From NCBI RefSeq assembly GCF_003287285.1, contig NZ_QMIG01000005.1, forward strand, positions 124,001 through 188,000: a DNA stretch of 64,000 nucleotides, in the 5' to 3' direction. This document shows positions 59,603-64,000 of the stretch, piece by piece (positions within the stretch are counted from its first letter, which is position 1; every line of letters begins with the position of its first letter). Under the pieces are notes generated by a model. It saw nothing but the letters and a program-made list of their open reading frames with translations. It did not search any database and was not told where the DNA came from. The translations under genes and the position numbers were made by a program. Origin of the DNA: Phytoactinopolyspora halophila (GTDB lineage Bacteria > Actinomycetota > Actinomycetes > Jiangellales > Jiangellaceae).

Positions 59603-60388
59603 TCAAGTGTCGTATTCGTCGGGCAGGCGCATGTTGGGGCCACCGACCTGCAGGCCGAGCGGAACCGCACGGCCCGTCGGCTCCTCCCACGCCTCCTGGC
59701 GGCCGAGGGCGGTGAGGTCGAGGTACTGGTAGCCGTTGTGGAACTCTTCGATGCCGCGGCCGTACGTGGAGTAGGTATGGAATACCTCCTCGCCGACTCG
59801 CAGGAACGTGCTGATGCCCGGCATCTCTGTGCCGCGCATGTCCTCCGTCCAAGGTCCACCCGTCCACGGCGTTCCGGCCTCGGCAAGCTCAGCTTCGGTG
59901 CGGAAGTGGAGCAGCACTGGCGCGACGCGGTCGTCGAGGGTGGCATGGAAGTCGTAGTTGAAATCGCTGCCGTACGAGGAATACCAGGGGAACGTCCAGC
60001 CCATCCGCTCGCGAAACGCAGCGATCTTCTCGTACGGGGCCCGCGACACGGCGACAAGTGTGGTGTTGCGGACGTGCAGCTGCCGCAGCCCGCCGATCCC
60101 GTCGGCCGCGGAGGAGCAACTCGAACAGGCCTCGTCCCAGTCCGGGCCGAACATGAAGTGGTGCATCACCAACTGCGATCGACCCTCGAACAGGTCGAGC
60201 AGCCTGACCTGCCCATCCGGTCCGTCGAACGTGTACTCCTTATCAACGCGGACCATCGGCAACCGACGGCGTTCAGCGTTGACCCGGTCACGGGCCCGGG
60301 TGAGCTCCTTTTCTTTCACCAGCAGCTCCCTGCGGGCGGCGAGCCATTCCTCGCGTGACACCACCTCGGGCAGATTCCCCGTGGACAT
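59603..60388 (-). CDS. DUF899 thioredoxin-like protein
   Basis: 261-residue cytoplasmic protein of the DUF899 family, related to thioredoxin-fold proteins. Landmarks: REEWLAARRELLVKEKELTRARD at the start, LVMHHFMFGPDWDEACSSCS with two Cys in place of a redox motif, and WTFPWYSSYGSDFNYDF. Function not established; members often sit by stress regulators. Divergent from an HxlR regulator, which probably controls it. Start 60388 preferred over 60400. Confidence 0.9.
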   Translation of the reverse strand: MSTGNLPEVVSREEWLAARRELLVKEKELTRARDRVNAERRRLPMVRVDKEYTFDGPDGQVRLLDLFEGRSQLVMHHFMFGPDWDEACSSCSSAADGIGGLRQLHVRNTTLVAVSRAPYEKIAAFRERMGWTFPWYSSYGSDFNYDFHATLDDRVAPVLLHFRTEAELAEAGTPWTGGPWTEDMRGTEMPGISTFLRVGEEVFHTYSTYGRGIEEFHNGYQYLDLTALGRQEAWEEPTGRAVPLGLQVGGPNMRLPDEYDT

Positions 60389-60397
60389 CGATGCCTC

Positions 60398-60462
60398 CAA
60401 CCGATTTCGTTTTGCAACTACTCTGACGCTAGGGGATACTGAAGCGGAAATGCAACCGGTTT
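60398..60462. promoter_or_regulatory. Repeated CAACCGrTTT elements between DUF899 and HxlR genes
   Basis: CAACCGATTT (60398-60407) and CAACCGGTTT (60453-60462) are direct repeats 55 bp apart, each next to a TGCAA word. They bracket the 78-bp divergent region and are candidate HxlR sites. Confidence 0.35.
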
Positions 60463-60466
60463 AGAG

Positions 60467-60988
60467 GTGGGTGCAGTGCGTAAGGACATGCGGTCGGGCT
60501 GTCCGATCAACCTGTCGCTGGAGATCTTTGGCGACCGCTGGACCTTGCTCGTCCTGCGCGACATCATCTTCGGCGGCGCCCGGCACTTCCGTGAGCTGCT
60601 GGCCGGCCCCGAGCGGATCTCGTCGAACATTCTCGCCGATCGGCTGAACACGCTGGTCGAGCACGGCCTGCTCACCAAGGCCGACGATCCCTCACACAAG
60701 CAGAAGGTCACCTACAGCCTCACCGAGCACGCGATCGAACTGGTCCCGATCCTCGCCCAACTCAGCGCCTGGGGAGTGCGGCATCTCCCCGTAGCAGAGG
60801 CGTACGCCGCCCGGGCGCACGTGCTCGCCGACGGCGGACCACCGGTCTGGGAGGCGTACATGGACGAACTCCGGGAGACCCATCTCGGGCCACAAGCGCG
60901 TAGACAGCCCGCACCAGACGGCCCCACCGTTGCAGCACAGATGGAGGCCGCGTACGCAGCCACACTCGGCGGCGCATCCGATTCCTAG
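60467..60988 (+). CDS. HxlR-family transcriptional regulator
   Basis: 173 residues. The winged helix is canonical for HxlR/DUF24: SGCPINLSLEIFGDRWTLLVLRDIIFGGARHFRELL, then ISSNILADRLNTLVEHGLL. The Cys in SGCP is the conserved redox-sensing position of the family (HypR/QorR type), so thiol stress may be the signal. GTG 60467 or GTG 60476 is the start. Divergent from the DUF899 gene. The last 35 residues are Ala/Gln-rich and not conserved. Confidence 0.92.
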   Translation: MGAVRKDMRSGCPINLSLEIFGDRWTLLVLRDIIFGGARHFRELLAGPERISSNILADRLNTLVEHGLLTKADDPSHKQKVTYSLTEHAIELVPILAQLSAWGVRHLPVAEAYAARAHVLADGGPPVWEAYMDELRETHLGPQARRQPAPDGPTVAAQMEAAYAATLGGASDS

Positions 60989-61147
60989 CTAGGCCGCCCG
61001 GACCGGCATCACCCGATCGAGGAGCAGGCGCGGCACAATGGTCATGCCGACCTCCTCCGGGAGTCGGTAGGCAGGGTTACCGGGGCAGTCGCTCCAGCCC
61101 GCATGCTCGGGCGCCAGCCAGATCTCGCACTCCTGGCGGCGTCGCAT
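60989..61147 (-). CDS. Small hypothetical protein
   Basis: About 52 residues from ATG 61147 (MRRRQECEIWLAPEHAGWSD) to RLLLDRVMPVRAA. It has a coherent, Pro/Trp/Cys-containing sequence and fills the gap between the HxlR stop (it ends immediately after it, convergently) and the divergent membrane gene. No family recognised; could be chance. Confidence 0.4.
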   Translation of the reverse strand: MRRRQECEIWLAPEHAGWSDCPGNPAYRLPEEVGMTIVPRLLLDRVMPVRAA

Positions 61148-61179
61148 GACCGTCGACGCCGTGGGACGATCGGACACCG

Positions 61180-63567
61180 ATGACCAAGCCCCTGGACCCA
61201 GCACAGCGTACGTCCGGGCAGGCCGTGGTCGACGAGCCCCCGCTGCCCGCTCGCACGCGGCGTCCGATCGACGTGCTGTGGCTGCTGCTTATCACCGCAG
61301 CCATGTCGACGCTGGTCGTTCTCTCGATCGTCGCTGATCGCACGCTCACTGCGGCAACTGCCGATCTGACGGATTTCAACGATCGCATCCCCGACGGTCC
61401 GGTGGAGATCGTCGCGTTCGCCGCCAACCTCGCCGGGTTCGTGTTGCCGCCCGTTCTCATCCTGGTGCTGATGTTGCGCAGCCGGGTTCGCATCACCCTC
61501 GAGCTCCTGGTCGCCGGGGGCATGGCGGCTGCGGCAACCGTGGCGGCCTCAGCGTCGTTGAGCGCATGGGCACCGGCGCGGGTCTACGACAGCCTGGTCC
61601 CGATCGTCGACGGTGCCGAGGGCACTCCGGTGCCGACCTACCCGGCGCTGCTGGTCACCGTCGTCACCGTCGTATCCCGACTCGACGTGAAACGCTTCCG
61701 GCAGGTCGCCATCTTCGCCCTCACCGGCGACGTCGCCGTCTTGTTGCTGCGTGCCGAGGCGTCGGTGGGCGGGCTGCTGATCGCGATGGGGATCGGTGCC
61801 GCCGTCGGATTGCTCGTCCGGCTGGTGGGCGGGCAGCCCTCCGTGGCACCCAGCGGGCGAAAGGTTGCCGCCGCGCTCGAGGAGAACGGCTATGACATCA
61901 CCGCGTTGCGAGCTCGATCCGTCGACGAGTACCGCCGCTTTACCGCCGAGACCCCCGACGACACGTTCAGCGTGCTGGTCCTCGACCGCGACAACGAGGG
62001 GGCGGGGACGCTGGTCCGGACGTTCGGGCGGCTGCGGACGCACCAAGAGGTGCTTCCCAAGCAGTCGGTGACGATGCGCGACGCGCTCAACCGGATCACG
62101 CTGCAATCGCTGGCGGTCGCCCGCGCCGGCGCACGAACCCCGGAGATCCGCACCGTCCTGCGCATCGACCGCGACTCGGCGGCGGTCGTGTACGACCACG
62201 TCCCGGGGAGGCTGCTCGGCGAGCTGTCAGCCAGCCAGGTCAGCGACGCGATGCTCGACGATCTCTGGCGCCAGGTGGGCCAGCTGCACCGCAATCACGT
62301 GGCCCACCGCCGGCTGTCCGGACGGACGATCAAGATTTCCGACGACGGCAAGGTGTGGCTGCTCGACCCGGCAGGCGGCGAGGTAGCCGCAACCGAGGTG
62401 GCGCTGCGCGCCGACATCGTCCAGGTCCTGGCCGCGGTGGGGGCCGTCGTCGGTGCGGAGCGCGCCGTCGACACGGCCATCCGCACGCTCGGCTCCGATG
62501 TCGTCGGCGCGACCGTTCCACTCGTCCAAACGGCAGCTCTGCCGCGGGCCACCCGTCGTGAAATCGCCGAGCACCGGGACGTTCTGGCTCGTGTCCGGGA
62601 GCACCTGGTCGAGCGGCTCGGCGCCGGGGCGACGCCGGTACAGCTTCGGCGTTTCCGGCCGTTGACGCTGTTGACCGGGGTCGGAACGGTGGTCGCGGTA
62701 TACCTGATCGGCACGCAGCTCTCGGATGTGTCGTTCGGCCAGTTGTGGGCAGAGACCGATCTGCGCTGGCTCGTCGTTGCCGTGGTGATGATGTTCGGCA
62801 ACTATCTCGGCATGGCGTTCGGCATCCTCGGGTTCGTGCCCGAGCGGATACCGTTGCGGCGCGCGTTCTGTGCCCAGGTGGCGCTGGGGTTCGTGCGGCT
62901 GCTGGCGCCGGCAGCGGTCAGCAACATGGCCATCAACATGCGGCTGCTCACCAAGGCACAACTCGCCGCGCCGCTGGCGACGGCCAGCGTCGCGGCGCAC
63001 CAGGCGGGGCAGTGGGCCGTCGTGTTCCCGTTGTTCGCCATCCTCGCGGTCATCTCCAGCTCCTCGGCCGCCGCCGGTCTGGCGTCGGCGACCACACTGA
63101 TCATCGTTGTCGGGGCATTGGCCGCGCTGGCCCTGAGCGTGCTCATCCCTCCGGTTCGGCGCTGGCTGCGTACTCTCTGGTCCGACTTCACCGAGCAGGG
63201 ATTGCCTCGGTTGCTTGACGTGCTCAGCGATCCACGCAAGCTGGCGACCGCAGCGGGCGGCATCCTGCTGCAGGCATTCAGCATGATCGTGTGCTTTTAT
63301 GCCTGCCTGAAAGCGGTGGGCGGAAGCGCGCCCATCGCCGGTCTGGCCGTCGTACAGCTGGTCGGCAACACCGTGGGCACAGCCGTGCCCACGCCTGGTG
63401 GCCTGGGCGCGGTGGAAGCCGCGCTATCGGCCGGCGTGAGCACCCTCGGCGTTCCGACCGCCACCGCTGTTACGGCCGTCTTGCTGTTCCGCATCGTGAC
63501 CTTCTGGCTGCCGATCCTGCCCGGCTGGATCTCGTGGACTCAGATGCAACGACGCGGTCTGCTCTGA
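61180..63567 (+). CDS. Large membrane protein: pseudokinase-like domain fused to LPG-synthase-type TM region
   Basis: 795 residues. Membrane segments occur in the first 215 residues. A soluble domain (about 225-480) looks like a degenerate kinase: the catalytic loop reads HRNHVAHRRLSGRTIKI (about 370-386), with Arg where the catalytic Asp should be, and the DFG site reads LLDPAGG. The C-terminal 300 residues are an MprF/AglD-type flippase-like region (AVSNMAINMRLLTKAQLAAP, VPTPGGLGAVEAALSAGV). The lysyl-transferase domain of MprF is absent. Likely a lipid-handling protein; role unknown. Confidence 0.88.
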   Translation: MTKPLDPAQRTSGQAVVDEPPLPARTRRPIDVLWLLLITAAMSTLVVLSIVADRTLTAATADLTDFNDRIPDGPVEIVAFAANLAGFVLPPVLILVLMLRSRVRITLELLVAGGMAAAATVAASASLSAWAPARVYDSLVPIVDGAEGTPVPTYPALLVTVVTVVSRLDVKRFRQVAIFALTGDVAVLLLRAEASVGGLLIAMGIGAAVGLLVRLVGGQPSVAPSGRKVAAALEENGYDITALRARSVDEYRRFTAETPDDTFSVLVLDRDNEGAGTLVRTFGRLRTHQEVLPKQSVTMRDALNRITLQSLAVARAGARTPEIRTVLRIDRDSAAVVYDHVPGRLLGELSASQVSDAMLDDLWRQVGQLHRNHVAHRRLSGRTIKISDDGKVWLLDPAGGEVAATEVALRADIVQVLAAVGAVVGAERAVDTAIRTLGSDVVGATVPLVQTAALPRATRREIAEHRDVLARVREHLVERLGAGATPVQLRRFRPLTLLTGVGTVVAVYLIGTQLSDVSFGQLWAETDLRWLVVAVVMMFGNYLGMAFGILGFVPERIPLRRAFCAQVALGFVRLLAPAAVSNMAINMRLLTKAQLAAPLATASVAAHQAGQWAVVFPLFAILAVISSSSAAAGLASATTLIIVVGALAALALSVLIPPVRRWLRTLWSDFTEQGLPRLLDVLSDPRKLATAAGGILLQAFSMIVCFYACLKAVGGSAPIAGLAVVQLVGNTVGTAVPTPGGLGAVEAALSAGVSTLGVPTATAVTAVLLFRIVTFWLPILPGWISWTQMQRRGLL

Positions 63568-63582
63568 CCGATTGCGCATGCG

Positions 63583-63969
63583 CTACCTGGTGTCACGGCG
63601 CAGCGGATGATCGTCCGGGATCTCGACGAGCACGATCGGCACGCCGTCGGGGTCCTCGATCCACATCTCGATCAGACCCCATGGCTCCTGACGTGGCTCG
63701 CGTGTCACGACGGCGCCACGCTCCAGCAGCCGCTCGTGCTCGGACCGCACGTCGCGGACCTGGAGCCAGATCTGCACCGGGCCGTCGGCCTGGCCGTTCG
63801 AGCTGCCCGACACCTCAAGAAATCCCTGGCCGAGAAAGAAGACCACACCCGGGCTCTCCGGCGGCCCGAATTCCCGATACACGGCCAGCCCGAGAACGTC
63901 GCCGTAGAAGTGCCGGCTGCGCTCCGGATCGGATGGACGCAGCAGGATCCGGCTGCTGAGGACCTCCAT
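63583..63969 (-). CDS. VOC (glyoxalase/bleomycin-resistance) family protein
   Basis: 128-residue paired beta-alpha-beta-beta-beta protein. Landmarks: SRHFYGDVLGLAVYREFG, VVFFLGQGFLEVSG, and the second half LIEMWIEDPDGVPIVLVEIP. Possible metal ligands are the first-strand residue near the N terminus and the Glu residues in FLEV and LVEI. Substrate unknown. ATG 63969 is preferred; the TTG 63990 version adds seven residues. Convergent with the membrane gene. Confidence 0.88.
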   Translation of the reverse strand: MEVLSSRILLRPSDPERSRHFYGDVLGLAVYREFGPPESPGVVFFLGQGFLEVSGSSNGQADGPVQIWLQVRDVRSEHERLLERGAVVTREPRQEPWGLIEMWIEDPDGVPIVLVEIPDDHPLRRDTR

Positions 63970-64000
63970 ATCTCGATCACCGCCTTCCAACGCTGCGGCG

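Noticed and set aside
1-64000. CRISPR arrays, tRNA or rRNA genes, transposases, prophage genes
   Set aside because: I found no regularly spaced direct repeats, no cloverleaf or CCA-like ends that I could support, and no recognisable mobile-element proteins. A covariance-model scan could still find a short RNA that I missed.

Overview
The window is high-GC DNA with tightly packed, often ATGA- or GTGA-overlapping genes. It carries a PPOX/F420-type small oxidase, a stand-alone LigD polymerase domain, ECF sigma factors with SnoaL-like tails, several LacI/GntR/AraC/HxlR regulators and large secreted glycosidases. Together these point to a soil- or plant-associated filamentous actinobacterium. I cannot place it further from sequence alone; a Jiangellales-like organism would fit. 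I saw no tRNA, rRNA, CRISPR array, transposase or phage gene.

Layout. Positions 1-6.3 kb hold the 3' part of a fused alpha-beta glycyl-tRNA synthetase, a membrane helix-hairpin-helix protein, a divergent ArsR regulator/CDF metal exporter pair with a dyad between them, a small unknown gene and a Nudix hydrolase. Positions 6.5-15.4 kb hold a compact isoprenoid operon: prenyl diphosphate synthase, IspH with a long N-terminal extension, Dxs, IspG and a class I terpene synthase. The last four start codons all overlap the previous stop. The operon is followed by a convergent MFS exporter and a divergent LysR regulator. This reads as a self-supplied terpene biosynthetic locus.

Positions 15.4-20.5 kb hold a B3/B4 protein, a small membrane protein, an NfeD-SPFH pair and two secreted proteins. 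Positions 20.6-31 kb form a glycan-use locus: GH127 beta-L-arabinofuranosidase, MalG/MalF-type permeases, a lipoprotein binding protein, a LacI regulator, and a 1.2k-residue multimodular secreted glycosidase preceded by three LacI-type operator dyads. Positions 31-36.7 kb hold two membrane proteins, an SDR, a lipoprotein hydrolase, and a PhyH dioxygenase with an AraC regulator. Four copies of a roughly 50-70 bp palindromic repeat sit between genes from 20.6 to 33.6 kb.

Positions 36.7-51.3 kb form a second uptake and catabolism locus. It has an Opp-type ABC importer (family-5 binding protein), an intracellular exo/endonuclease/phosphatase protein with an F5/8C module, and a GntR-controlled operon with an RNase Z/PhnP-like metallo-hydrolase, a dimeric-barrel protein, three Gfo/Idh/MocA-type proteins (two with degenerate cofactor sites) and an SMP-30 lactonase. 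A second palindromic repeat family flanks this operon. Positions 51.3-64 kb hold mixed genes: a dienelactone hydrolase, a PPOX-like oxidase, an FGE-like protein, LigD polymerase, an ECF41-type sigma factor with its epimerase and a candidate cognate promoter, a gene broken by two frameshifts, another SnoaL-tailed ECF sigma factor, a DUF899/HxlR pair, a TfoX remnant, a pseudokinase-LPG-synthase-like membrane protein and a VOC protein.
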